A stretch of 64,000 bases of DNA, from assembly GCA_033239525.1 (NCBI GenBank), contig BSYO01000013.1, positions 11,246,501 to 11,310,500 of the forward strand, written 5' to 3'. Positions 42,874 through 53,372 of this stretch are shown one piece after another. The notes beneath the pieces are model-generated. The model had not been told where the DNA came from and ran no database searches. It saw only the letters and a program-made list of their open reading frames with translations. Made by a program: the position numbers and the translations under genes. This DNA comes from Nepenthes gracilis (taxonomy: Eukaryota > Streptophyta > Magnoliopsida > Caryophyllales > Nepenthaceae). The first letter of the stretch is position 1. Each line of letters begins with the position of its first letter.

Positions 42874-44700
42874 GTTTGGGAATTGCCACCGGCTTGGATG
42901 AACCTAGAAAGAAGGATGAATGCCAACAATAACAACGCACGGCGAATAGACAATAATTACAAAATTAAAAAGATAAGCCACAACTAATTTTACGTAGAAA
43001 ATTATTTTCTAAATAAAAGGAAAAGAATCGCAGGACTAGAGATCCGAAATATCCACTATGCAAAATCCAGTTACACAAATTCAAAATACAAGAACAAGAA
43101 TTCAACGCTATGTATCATACAAACCCGAACAACAATGAATACGAGATAGATCGACATCTACTCGATTTTCTTCTCTATCTCTCTTTCTCTCCTTGATGGC
43201 CTTCATTGATATGTTTTTATAAAATGGTGTTTTCACTTTTTATCTCTTGCCACAAATTCTAAAGCGCTTGGTGTGCTTTATAATAATATTAGACAATGCT
43301 CGGACACTTCTGGACTTGACACCCAGGCGTCTTTCGGTGTTTTCACCCGGTCGCTCTTCAGATTTGGTACCTGGTCGCTCCTTAACATCGGCACCCCGGT
43401 TGCCCCTTAGAGTTGCCACCCGGTTGCTCCTCAGAGATTGAGCACAAAAGCCCTCGGCTACTTGCGCATGAACACTCTTACATTTGCATAGATCTTATTT
43501 GATTTTCTAATGATTATTTATTTGTTATAACACCCACAATAGAGTAACTAAAATCTAATATAATTATCATACATTTTCAGTCTATATAAAAAGATCAAAG
43601 ACTATAAGTTTGTATATTCTTAACGTTATAAGATTTAGAGTCTTAAAACTCAGAAAATAAAGATTGGTGCTATGAAAGAAAAATATCCACATGAACAATT
43701 CTATAAGTACTGAGAGTGGAAGAAAAGAGTTTTGTTTTATTTTTATGAGTTATTGGATTTTATTTTTTGAGTAGAAAGTTATGTAATGTATCTATTATTA
43801 TTACTGTAAAAGATTTACGGACTCTTTTTCTCATTGCTTTCCTCTTATAATTTAAAAGGGTTCTTTGAGTAAAATTTTTAGTATTGTGTTTGACATATTT
43901 GGATGGTATTACTTTTAAGTTGTTTTATTTTTTTGTTTATGGTTAAGGATTGAAAATTCTGAATAATTGTTTAATCGTGACTGTTAGTAAAACTTTTCGA
44001 GTGGAGGATGCAAGACAAAGTTTTTATAGGAGAATGAAATTAGTGTATTCGAAGGCCTAAATTCAAAGTAGATGCAGTCACGGCATTATTTTGATGAACA
44101 CGCTGCTGGCCACGGAAATACAGAAGCTTCATATATTACAGTCATGTTTTGGTAAATCCATATTGAGGCCATAAAGTGAATCATATTATCTAGATTAAAT
44201 TACAAAAAATAAAGTGTTCATATTAAAATTATACAGATAAAATATAAATTTTTATTTATTTTAAATTTTTTTCCCTACGTATACATTAACAGCTTCCCAT
44301 ATATCAACCCGTTTAACTTGCCCATTTAGTATTCTGTCTATATTATACTTCGTTCAAATAAATCTAATTTTTTTCAATATTTTTATAAATTCTTCAAAAC
44401 TATTTTTTAAATTTCAAAACACAATTAAAAAAAAACATTGCAAATTTTCAAATCAATTAAAACGAACTTGTATAGACTTAAAAAATTTAGATATTAACAT
44501 TTATTGTAAAAACAGATCAACTATTTGTTTAGTGAAATTTGTCTTATTGATATTAGGAAAGAACTGTAGGGGGGGAACCCGACGAGTGTGCAGTGGAGAA
44601 CCACTTGCATGCGCCGTACGTTTTTGTAGGGGCCAATTATCATACCAGCGGTTTGCAAGCGATCATTGTTCTCGCCTGTCAGCGTTGATGATAGCTCTGT
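42874..44700. other. Flank within the duplication, no gene recognised
   Basis: AT-rich sequence, duplicated at 59279-61130. An A-rich segment followed by a CTCT-rich one (42950-43200) could be an old minus-strand LTR. A short array at 43320-43440 repeats CCCGGTTGC/CTCCT-like words: CACCCGGTCGCTC, TACCTGGTCGCTC, CACCCCGGTTGCCC, CACCCGGTTGCTCC. Nothing here looks coding. Confidence 0.45.
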
Positions 44701-44721
44701 TCCTTAAGCAACACGTATTTT

Positions 44722-44728
44722 ATAAATT
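44722..44728 (+). promoter_or_regulatory. TATA box of glycine-rich gene copy 1
   Basis: TATAAAT lies 83 bp upstream of the ATG at 44805, followed by a long (TA)n microsatellite that forms part of the presumed leader. The (TA)n run is longer than in copy 2. Confidence 0.45.
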
Positions 44729-44770
<42 letters not shown>

Positions 44771-44804
44771 GGACGAAACGTATTGGCCATGTATCCACCG
44801 CATC

Positions 44805-45303
44805 ATGGCCACCAATGTCCTCTCTTTATGCTTCCTCCTCTTGCTTTTCATGCCACCTTCCTGTGCCGGAAGCCAATCCATCAATGCAACCAGTTCCTCA
44901 CCGGTGGAAAACCTCACCTCTGATTATAGCGTTGGCAAGCCTAATAGAGATGGTGGAGACGGTGGTAGCGGTGGCTGGCGTTATTCTTGGGGATGGGGTG
45001 GAGGCGGCGGAGGTGGAGGAGATGGTGGGCATGGGTGGGGATGGGGATGGGGGAGGAGGAGGAGGACAGAGTAGGGGGTGGTGGAGATGGGGATGTCGGG
45101 CAGGAAGAGGAGGCCGCCGCCTCCACCACCATGGCCACCATAGGAAGAGAAACTTTCGCACAACAGATTACCAAATGGGAGAATTTGCCGAGTGCAAGGT
45201 TATAGGGAGATGCCACCTCATGCGGTTGGATTGCCCACATCACTGTGGCAGGGCTTGCTTCTATGATTGCCGGGATGCATGCGAAGCTCATTGTCTACGC
45301 TAA
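44805..45303 (+). pseudogene. Glycine-rich, cysteine-rich secreted protein gene, copy 1 (frameshifted)
   Basis: This is nearly identical to the intact copy at 61222-61725. It has the same signal peptide (MATNVLSLCFLLLLFMPPSC) and the same Gly/Trp-rich middle. In the G-rich tract near 45048-45060 it has two bases fewer (five G instead of seven before the AGG repeats), after an in-frame 3-base difference upstream. The frame runs into a stop at 45072-45074, so the conserved Cys-rich C-terminus (GRCHLMRLDCPHHC and onward to 45303) is no longer read. The lesion lies in a slippage-prone repeat, so a sequencing error is a real alternative. The downstream copia remnant is shared with copy 2. Confidence 0.75.
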
Positions 45304-45999
45304 GCTCCCTTCCACTTTGGGATGTCAAATTGACATGTGTCGCGTTTGGGTTTAAATTTTAGATTTCCTGATGCCTTAATGCTTCTTCAACTAAAACTAT
45401 AAAACAATGTGTATTCATGATGTTGTGTGAGGTTTGGAATCCTACAGGTTTTAATTTCCTTTTTTCAAATGAAAAAAAATAAGATAAAATTATGCGTGTA
45501 ATAGAAATACGTTAAAATTTATCTTTCCTGAATTTTCTCCTTAATTTAATTTCTTTGTAACAATTTGTAAAATTCTTGTTTTTTTTATCTCCGAATTCTA
45601 CGTAGTTTCACTTAACCAAATCTTGCGACCCCCCAAAAAGCTTGTGGGAGTAGGGTTTCATGGGAAGGAATTTTGTTTATTATTAAGGCAACTTTTTCAA
45701 CATTTTTTTTTTCACGTATGATATTGCATGGTCACTGTGGCAATATCATTTAATGGTTTAATGCCTCACTAATAAATGTGGATTTGACTATTATGGAGAT
45801 TTCAGCTTCTCCACCTCATTAGAAAATGAATAAATCAAGCCCCTGAATTATTAAAATTTATGATAATTTATTATTCTTTTCTTGCTGTAATTATGATCAA
45901 CTTTTTATTATAAACATTTCTATTATAAATAAATTATACACAATAGTCTATAATTATTGAGTGTGAAACTTTTGCTCACTTTCATACACAACTATTTTA
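45304..45999. other. 3' flank of glycine-rich gene and probable copia LTR remnant
   Basis: AT-rich, no gene. The last part precedes a degenerate copia primer site at 46000, so some of it must be the 5' LTR of that copia element, but I could not place its start. Confidence 0.4.
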
Positions 46000-46011
46000 T
46001 TGTGTCAGAGC
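46000..46011 (+). other. Degenerate copia primer-binding site, copy 1
   Basis: TTGTGTCAGAGC resembles TGGTATCAGAGC. In the duplicate the same place reads CGGTGTCAGAGC (62412-62423). It precedes the copia gag fragment. Confidence 0.5.
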
Positions 46012-46019
46012 ATTTATTG

Positions 46020-46453
46020 ATGAATGTTACAAATATGTTAAACCCCCATACTGTCCCAAACACGCTGCCAATCTCCACCACTACCACCACCACACCCCCA
46101 TTCTCCACTGCCAACCTATCGGACTTTTCCCAAATTGCTGCTCCAGTCAATATGCTTAACCGTACCACTGTCAAACTCGATGCTAAAAATTGTCTCCTTT
46201 GAAAGACAAATTATTCCCTATCTCCATGATCAACAACTGTTAGGCTATGTTGATAGAAGCCATGAACCATGACCTCAGTTCATACAATCACCTTCTTCCT
46301 TCACCTCTCCCCCCTCCCACCACTTCCAATCCCCATCCAGCCTTTCTTTTCTCTTTTCATCAAAATCAAATGCTCAAGTTCCCTTGCATCTTCTCTTTTA
46401 GACAGTATGGCAAAAGTAGTTAGCTTGATCACCTCTCAATCTCTTTGGGTAGT
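46020..46453 (+). pseudogene. Copia gag N-terminus, copy 1 (truncated)
   Basis: It starts MNVTNMLNPHT and contains the copia Gag N-terminal landmark VKLDAKNCLL followed by a TGA (46200-46202) where the family has Trp. In another frame a GYVDRSHEP stretch follows, the usual LLGYVDG region. Both copies share the TGA, so the stop predates the duplication. Here gag is cut off at about 46453 after LWV by the TRIM-like array, while the copy at 62426 continues. Confidence 0.65.
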
Positions 46454-46985
46454 GATCCGGGACCATCATAAATATTGTCCGCTTTGGACCTGAAAGCCTT
46501 CATGGTTTTGCTCTCAAAACGCATCCACAAGGGAAGGATCTCCATGCCTTTATAAGCGCTTCAACAATCCCTTCCAAAGCCGTGTGGGATATTTTCCTAC
46601 ATAGCACGGCCCTGTCTCGATACCATCAGGGATCATCGTGGATATTGCTCGCTTTGGAACTGAAAGCCCTCCGGGTTTTGATCTCAAAACGCATCCACAA
46701 TGAAGGGTCTCCACGCCTTTATAAGCGTTTCAATGATCCCTTCCAAAGCCGATTTGGGACATTTTTCATCAATGACCATCGTGGATATTGTCCACTTTGG
46801 GTCTGGAAGCCCTCACGATTTTGCTCCCAAAACGTTCCACAATGGAAGATCTCCACGCCTTTATAAGCGCTTCAACGATCCCTTCCAAAGTCAATGTGGG
46901 ACATTTCTCTACATGGCACGGCCCTGTCTTTGATACCATCAGGGACGATCGTAGATATTGTCCGCTTTACTGGAGTATATGGAGG
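46454..46985 (-). mobile_element. TRIM-like tandem array (three units and a partial)
   Basis: Units of about 150-168 bp start at about 46461, 46629 and 46779, with a partial one at 46945. On the minus strand each reads TGTGGGACA-type start motif CCCACATTG, then TTATAAAGGCGTGG, CGTTTTG and AAGTGGACAATATCCAC. These are landmarks I associate with the LTR of plant TRIM (terminal-repeat retrotransposon in miniature) elements. Alternation of LTR-like units with or without an ACGGCCCTGT...GATACCATCAGG spacer suggests a multimeric LTR-internal-LTR structure. There is no coding. The superfamily call rests on motif memory, not a search. Confidence 0.55.
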
Positions 46986-47096
46986 TAGAATATTCTTCTA
47001 TTTTCCTTTAGGAGGTATAATGTCTTGTAAAAATTCTTTTATTAAAGTATCTAAAATATTTTATTTAATAAATTGTTCAATTTCAAAGTCCATTTG

Positions 47097-47636
47097 TCAT
47101 CGTACAAAAATAAAATCATTTATATCTTTGCGTAAAATAGTATAAATATTTTGATAAATAAGATAAAAGATAAAATCATTTTGATTTTTTGATATGTAAA
47201 AAATTTCTTTGTTAATATATGAAAAATAAGTTGATGAATAAAATGGTGATACTGTGTTTATGAAAATCCTAATATTATCCGTGTATGTTCTAAAATTTTG
47301 CATATATGTTTCTAAATTAGACTCTAAATAAGTACTAAACGCATTTGATTGTATAATTGGTTCTAAATTTTCTCTAAGAATAGTATCAGATGCTATATTA
47401 GTATATTTATTATTTTTTCTGATTAATTTTGTTAGCTTAAATTTAAAGATAAAAGGTTTTATAATATCATTGTTATTTATTAAATATCTTTGTGAGTGAG
47501 CATTACTTGGTATTTTATTAAAATATCTATTATTAATAATGATTGTATTATGAATATATTTTAAAAGTCTAACTAATTTTGGAAATAAATTGGTTTTAGA
47601 GATATTAAATCTATTATTTGTAAAAATTTTAAACAA
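47097..47636 (-). CDS. Unrecognised 179-codon AT-rich frame
   Basis: Open from ATG at 47636 to the stop at 47097, Asn/Ile/Tyr/Lys-rich and without a signal peptide or membrane segment that I trust. In DNA this AT-rich, stops are frequent, so an open 179 codons is notable and suggests former selection. It is the best preserved piece of the surrounding degenerate region. I cannot assign a family, and the start is only the first ATG. Likely a fragment of a larger protein. Confidence 0.35.
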   Translation of the reverse strand: MFKIFTNNRFNISKTNLFPKLVRLLKYIHNTIIINNRYFNKIPSNAHSQRYLINNNDIIKPFIFKFKLTKLIRKNNKYTNIASDTILRENLEPIIQSNAFSTYLESNLETYMQNFRTYTDNIRIFINTVSPFYSSTYFSYINKEIFYISKNQNDFIFYLIYQNIYTILRKDINDFIFVR

Positions 47637-48772
47637 TTGTTTTATATAATAATTTTTTATAGTGATAGTAAATGAATTCTTAATTAATTGGTTATTTATT
47701 TGGTTTATTATATATTTGATTAAAATCTGTCATTCATAATGGGTTATTTTTTTTTTTATTTTGCCAATATCTTATTTTTTTATTATATTTTAAAAAAATA
47801 TTTATTTTCTCTAATTTATATATTAAATTCTTTTTGTTAATGTTTAATAATGTGTTATTTTGAATCTTTTCGATAGGATTTATTTGGATTTTGTTTTGAT
47901 CATAAATTTGTTGTGCTTTTTTAATATGATTTAATAAATTATTTTATGATAGTATTTCTACTTGGTTTTCTGTATCACCAAGCAGTTGTATAGAGTTTTT
48001 ATTCGGTGATAAATATTTATCTTCGATATTTGATTGGTCTACAGGTGTTAAAATATTAGATGTATATATCTGTATTGTTGATTCTTTTTGGAAAATAAAA
48101 TAATATTTTTGCATAAATGAATTGTATAATTTATTGTTAGATAATATGTCATCAAATATTATTTTATAATATTTTTAAAAATTATATTAAATATTTAATT
48201 TTAATATATTTCTGATAGTTGTTTGATAGCTTTTTATAGATATTTTATTATTTATTAATGCACGTTTATTATTATTTTGTTTAGTTTCTAAACTTATATT
48301 TCTTCTTTCTTTGGTGTAACAAAGTGAAGTAGTTATTTAACATATTTATTTTGGTAATTCTTTTTGTAAAAGGATAAAATAATTATTTATGACTGAAGTA
48401 TAGAATTTTGTATCAGAAAGTATATTTTATGTTATACTAGTTCTGATAATTATCATATATAAATTTTTAATAATAATTTGATAATAATTTTGATCTATAT
48501 TTAGGGAAGTATATTATAATGTTGTTTAATTATTAAATTAAGTGGATTAGACCTTATAACAATTTTTTTATTTGAAGGTTTTTGTTTAAATTTTAATTAT
48601 GTAGATAAATTAAACTCATTTTTTATTTTTTTATTTTATTTTTTATTGTTTAAACTTATGTCTAGATTCTTTATATTTTTAACATATGGTTTTTAATAAT
48701 TTATTTTGTTGTGAATTTTTATATTTTTATGATTAGTTGATGAATAAGGGTTTTATTATTTTTATTATTTAC

Positions 48773-49305
48773 TTATTTTGAATAAAGTATTAAAGAATTA
48801 TCTTTAATATTTATGAAATTTGATTTAGAAGGTGCGGTTATGGTATTTTGAATTTCTAAAAATATTGATATTGAATGTTGGTTTACAATATTATGATAGT
48901 GTGTTTGATCAATTTTTTGATTGATAAGTTCTATAATGGGTGGTTCTTCAGACTGATTTCTAATTTGACTGATTTGACCTATTTTTGTTGAAGAGATAAG
49001 TAAATTATTTAATTTAATAGTTAATTTATTTAAAAAAATTTTTCTTTGTAGTGAAGAGAATGTTAGTGTAACTTGGTCTAAGATTGGATCAGAGAATAAT
49101 TTAAATTGATTTATAATTGATAAAGTTATAGTAGTTCTTGGCTTAGGATGAAGAATAGTTTCAATACTGATTTCTTCTTCTTCGGTATTATCTTCTTCTT
49201 CAATTGGATTATGAATACTTTCTAATCAAATTTTTTCTTCATTTTTTTCTTTTTCTAGTGCAAAAATTACTCTAGATTGATTTCTATCATTATTTCTATA
49301 TTCGT
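48773..49305 (-). pseudogene. Degenerate minus-strand frame of about 180 codons
   Basis: The frame ends at TAA (48775-48773) and runs back without ATG to about 49305, broken by a single TGA. It opens with a Glu/Lys-rich acidic stretch (EEEDNTEEEE) and continues with a Leu/Ile/Asn-rich, possibly helical part. The product is not recognised. Its reading strand and composition match the frame at 47097-47636, so both probably belong to one element. Confidence 0.35.
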
Positions 49306-49756
49306 TATCTTTTATAATAGTGGATATATTATTTTAAAATTTTTTAAATATTTTTATTTGTATCTAGTTAATTACTATTTCTTATATATTGAATAAATCA
49401 TTCAAAAAATAGTAAATTCTATTTAAGTAAGTTCATTATATGTTTTCACAAAATTCTATAATCTTCTATTTGTTCTTTGGTAAAAGTACTAAAATATTAA
49501 TTTCTAAGACTATTATTTTTTTCTAATATAAATTCTTTTTTAAGTGTATCAATATTTGAGATAAATTTTTTTCATGATCAATTACATTAATAGTTTACAT
49601 TTTTGATAGAGTAGGTGATTGTTTGGTTGGTTGTATAATAATTTTGGAAATAGGGTTTCTACTTTCTATATTTCTTGTTTTATATGAATACATAGATTGG
49701 TATCTTATATTGGTTGATGGTCGAGAATTTTTATAATCTGAAATAATAGATGGAAG

Positions 49757-50849
49757 TGTTGGGCCCCAATATAAGGGCCCATAAAAGCGCGGCCTAGGAG
49801 AAAGGCCCAAATGGGAGGCCCAGAAGTACTCTCACGAGCCAGGAAACCAGACAGCTTGAAAGGCCCAAAGCAGAGGCCAATGGCCCAAAGACTAAGACCA
49901 CTAGCAAAGTCCATGGGGTCCCGTCCGCTCGAAAGGAAGCTCGAAGGCATCGCCAACGATATTCGAATACACGGACAGCGAAAAGACCGAGAACCCTAGA
50001 AGTCCTGCCGAGTCCCAGAACCGTCTGAGAAGTCAAGAAGAGACTCCAGGGGTTTTCCCCAGAGGATCCTCCGAGAGCCGCCCCCTCTTACGAGTCCGCG
50101 AACTCACAAGGAGTTCCACCCAAGAACGAGAACTGCTCTATGCACGACAGGGGAGGCCAGCTAAGCAATTTTGCCGATTCCCAAGGAAACCTGTAGCCAC
50201 TGTCAGCCTCCGTCTAAACAGGGCACGCCTGGTCAAATCAAAACTGACGCCTAGACTCCGCATGCCTGACACACCTAGGCCTATCAGCGGCGCCAGCCGC
50301 GTGCCGCTCCGCGCACGTCAGCAGCATTAAATAAGGCTAGTGGGGCACTGCACAACTTATCGGCCACCCAATGGCTGCCACGTGTCTTCTCCCCAGCGGC
50401 ATGATCTTTCCTATAAATACCCAGTGAAGTCCCTTTCCACGGGACCTCATCTTCTCCCCCCAAACTTGCACCAGAAAGAAGGAAAAAGGCCCACTACCTC
50501 TCGACCGCTGAATCTCTCTCTCTTTCCAGTGAAACGGAACAAACAGAGTGTAGAAGCATCCCAACGAGGGTGGTAGAGCCTTCCAGTGAGCGATATCCCC
50601 TAGGAAAGATAAACAAAACAAGAGACAAGGAAGAGATTAACCTTAACACTTGTACCTTGTAAAGACTTTCACCCACATAGTGAAGCATTTCTAAAGGCCC
50701 TGAGCCTCGTAATTTTTCCTCCCCAGTTAAGAGGAGGTTTTCCACGTAAAAATCCGGTCTTAATCTCCCTCTCGTACCCAACATCTCAAACATTTGTGTT
50801 GCTTAAAAATCGCAGATCTTACTAGACCCCACGGATCCAGAACGTAACA
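49757..50849 (+). mobile_element. 5' LTR of element C (1,093 bp)
   Basis: It starts TGTTGGGCCCC with several GGCCCA motifs and ends GAACGTAACA. It has a G-box CACGTG at 50379-50384 and TATAAATA at 50412-50419, with the same 33-bp spacing as element B. The left edge coincides with an abrupt change from AT-rich to GC-rich sequence. Confidence 0.85.
50379..50419 (+). promoter_or_regulatory. G-box plus TATA box, element C LTR promoter
   Basis: TGCCACGTGTCTTCTCCCC leads to CTATAAATACCC. The block is recognisably related to that of element B (GCCACGTGTCGTCTCCC, then CCTATAAATACCC) although the rest of the LTRs is diverged. Confidence 0.6.
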
Positions 50850-50868
50850 TTGGCGCCGTCTGTGGGAA
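50850..50868 (+). other. Primer-binding site of element C
   Basis: TTGGCGCCGTCTGTGGGAA, identical to that of element B. Confidence 0.8.
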
Positions 50869-50923
50869 CAGCTGACAAAAAGTTCACAAGCTTCCCCCTC
50901 ACAGAACTACCAACGCCCCGGAG

Positions 50924-51906
50924 ATGATGAGCAGACAAGACAGTACGTCCACCCGAGAAGAAGAGCGCTACGACAGGTGCCTCCCATCGGGTGGCAGCAC
51001 GAGTGGCGGCCCCGGTACCAGCGTGCGCAAGCTAGTACAGAAGGTGGACAGCTTTTCGAGAGCTGTCCGTACCCTCCGAGAGAAGGTGGACGAGCAGTCC
51101 AGGGGTACGCGCCCCGAAAGTTCGCGTCCAGCAGCGCCCCAGAGGCGACAAGCAACGCGGGCTCTTGGCGAGTTGAGGGACTACCTCAACAGAAAGAAGT
51201 CTATGAGCCAGGCCCTGACGAATAAATGGCTCAAAAGGCTCTGGAAGACGGTCTTCGGACCCAAAATCGACGAAATAAGTCAGCCGGGAGGACGAGAAGA
51301 CCCCCTACCCCAAGGACAGGGGAAGGAAAAAGAAGGGCGAGTACCCAATTGAAGACCCAGGGGACGTCCGGGCAAGATGAGCCACAACGGATGGTCCTTG
51401 GAGGATAGAGGAAATCCGGCCCGCTGGCCCTCACTGACTCCCTCACCAACATCCTGAGGCAGATCAGGGACGAGGAGTTCCTAAGATGGCCCATGGCGTT
51501 AAAGAATCCAGAGGGAGGCGACCAGTGGGAGTACTACCATTACCACTGCAGCCGCGGCCATGACATTGAGGATTGCAGGAAGCTCCAAGCGAAAATTGAG
51601 CGGCTGGTAATGGATGGCTGTCTCGACCGCTTCGCCATGACCCGCACGCAGTCTCGGGAGCAGAGCGCCTTGATCGTCGTCTTGCTTGAAGGGCAAGGCC
51701 GTGATGCGTGCGTGCGGAACACGCCTAACCACCCGCTGAGGGCGCTAATACCAGCGAGGCCAGTCCCAAACATAGCTGTCGGAAAAGCCATGGGAGCGGT
51801 AACTGAGGAGCATGAAGGCCCAAGCGCGCGAACTGATGTAACCGAGGAACCTAAAAAAAAAAAAAAGAGAAAAGAGAGAAAAGGCCTTGGAGGCCACTCG
51901 ATGTAA
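50924..51906 (+). pseudogene. Tat gag, element C (internally deleted)
   Basis: It starts MMSRQDSTST at 50924 and has a heptad-like stretch (VRKLVQKVDSFSRAVRTLRE). The first frame stops at 51352. The capsid-like core seen in A and B (YDGSGDP and following) is missing, so an internal deletion has joined the N-terminal part to the C-terminal part. The frame at 51493-51906 covers the end: LKNPEGGDQWEYYHYHC, GHDIEDCRKLQAKIERLV. In that zinc knuckle the first Cys is replaced by Tyr. A Lys-rich tail (KKKKKRKERK) precedes the stop at 51904-51906. Not functional. Confidence 0.75.
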
Positions 51907-52417
51907 AATGTGTACATCAATGAAAACGTGTACTCGAAGCCATTTTCTTAATTTCTACAAATGATACATAACAATACTTACAAAACTTAATAAAACATGA
52001 ATACCCCCGCAAAAACACCCTTTCAATCACTTCGACGGGCAGACACACTTTTAACAGGCTTAAACATTCCCTATCATTTTCAAAGTGTACATGCAAGTGA
52101 TTATGCCTTATACCATGTAGAAAAAACGAACGTGGCTCTGATACCAAAATCTAATATGCAAGATCGTCTCTTCAAAATCATAAAAAAATATAAACCAAAG
52201 AAGAATAGCAATTATATTAGATAAGGCTAAAGTAAACTGTTGGATTTTGATTGATGAAAGCTTAATTACATTTGTAGAAAGGTTGATACAAAGAAAGGAA
52301 AATGAAAATAAAAATCTACAGAGGAGAATTACAAAGATGAAAAAGAAAAATATTAAGGGAAGAGGTTCAAAATAGTTTTTAAATTTTTAACTCTGCCTCC
52401 AAGAATAAGTACGGGCC
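51907..52417 (-). mobile_element. Copia LTR/leader fragment, minus strand
   Basis: GGCTCTGATACCA at 52134-52146 is the reverse complement of TGGTATCAGAGCC, the standard copia tRNA-iMet primer site. On the minus strand it follows an LTR-like tract (52417-52148) with CTTTGTATCAACC and ATTAAGCTTTCATCA. It precedes a short leader with ATGGCTTCGAGTACACG at about 51941, a usual gag start context. The right edge touches the left breakpoint of the segmental duplication. Confidence 0.6.
52134..52146 (-). other. Copia primer-binding site (intact, minus strand)
   Basis: TGGTATCAGAGCC on the minus strand is a perfect match to the usual tRNA-iMet-complementary site. Confidence 0.75.
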
Positions 52418-53372
52418 CGACGGCCCACTCTTGTAATCTGGTGCTCGATGTCACCTCCAAGACTGAGACCCGAGCTCGCACAGCGGATCCAGCAACCAAC
52501 CACTGCAACCTCCAGGTGGAGGTACCTCCAGCCTCCCTCAACCTCTTCAGGGGAGACCCTATCTCCTTTTCACCTAAATACAACTCCAACAACGAGTAGC
52601 TCTCCTCTGCGTCCTCTCCAAACGGCGAGAGAATCACGACGTCCCCAGGCTCCTTTATTACGGGACTGGCGGTGCGCCAGCCCGACGAAGGCGCCCACCT
52701 AGCGGCCTTGAAAGTAGTGGACATCAGAAAGTAGCCCTGAATGGAGAACTTTTCCATTTGGGAGTTTATGGCGGCGACCAACTTCGCCGTGTCCTTGGCA
52801 TCCTCCAAGGACACCTTCCCGTGGAAGTACTCCGAGATCGGGCCCCACTCACGTGAAAGTTCGGAGTCGGAAGGCTCCTGCAAGAAGAAGAAGCGATTCC
52901 TCCAGTTTTTCACCGAATTGGGATTAGTCCCCCGAAAATGGAAACCAGTTCTCGAGGACATGGAGATCCAATCCTCCGACTCCGTGAAGTGGAAGATCAA
53001 TCTCGTCGCCTTTGTGTCGAAAGCGCCGGTAGGGAGGCGGGATAAGATGCACAATGAGACCAAATAATAAAGGGCATTGGGGTGAAGCCTCACCACAAGA
53101 ATGCCTAACGCCTCAACCAGTGCATACAAAGTGCACGGTATTGGGTAACGGAAGCCCCCTCTCTGATGGTGCTCATAAACTGCGACGAAACCATCTGGTG
53201 GGGCGTTGGCTCTACTTGCGGAACCAGGAGTGCGATAAACTCAGTTGTTGGGGATCCCATAGTCCACCATCAAAGCAGCAATGGTGCTAGTTGTCAGGAT
53301 GGACCCCGTGTTGTCGACCCTATGCCGACTCACCTTAGAAGTTCGCGAAGAAGGAGACTCTCTCTTCTTTGC
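52418..53372 (-). pseudogene. Antisense ORF of element A, duplicated and truncated
   Basis: This is the duplicate of the antisense ORF of element A. The N-terminal frame (SPSSRTSKVSRHRV and onward) is present, but the start codon position at 53372 reads TTG instead of ATG. From 53129 a 258-codon frame is open through LHPNALYYLVSLC, NRFFFLQEPSD and SGWR. It is better preserved than the first copy, which has stops in this part. The acidic and coiled-coil C-terminus is cut off at the duplication breakpoint (about 52418), and the open frame reads on into unrelated copia sequence. Confidence 0.75.

Larger units (their letters stand above)
25271..46453 (+). repeat. Segmental duplication, copy 1 (contains element B)
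   Basis: By eye, 25271-33041 and 42869-46453 match 52418-62875 in the same orientation with scattered substitutions. The shared parts are the 3' half of element A, the copia D LTR end, about 3 kb of flank, the glycine-rich gene and a copia gag. Copy 1 differs by element B (33042-42868) and by two extra blocks, about 30303-30818 and 32056-32518. Homology ends at 46453, where a TRIM-like array begins. Confidence 0.85.
46986..49756 (-). other. Very AT-rich degenerate coding region, minus strand, origin unknown
   Basis: The segment is far more AT-rich than its neighbours and its composition changes sharply at 49757. The minus strand shows consecutive long, stop-poor stretches: an intact 179-codon frame (47636-47097), a roughly 180-codon frame with one TGA (about 49305-48773) and an end fragment (49756-49598). 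All are rich in Asn, Ile, Lys and Gln. Together they look like a decayed polyprotein-like locus of one element or virus-like insertion. An endogenous pararetrovirus remnant is one possibility, but I see no reverse transcriptase, zinc finger or protease motif to support it. Confidence 0.45.
49757..51906 (+). mobile_element. Tat-type element C, 5' fragment (LTR plus gag)
   Basis: It comprises a 5' LTR (49757-50849), a primer site (50850-50868) and a shortened gag. No pol or second LTR is present. It ends about 51906, where minus-strand copia sequence begins. LTR and gag are related to but clearly different from A and B, so it represents a third Tat family. Confidence 0.75.

Noticed and set aside
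44898..45291. Pro/His-rich minus frames opposite the glycine-rich gene
   Set aside because: They are the complement of the Gly-rich tract; the same applies to 61315-61713.
46986..49756. Organellar DNA insertion
   Set aside because: AT-rich, but I could not recognise any plastid or mitochondrial gene order or gene.
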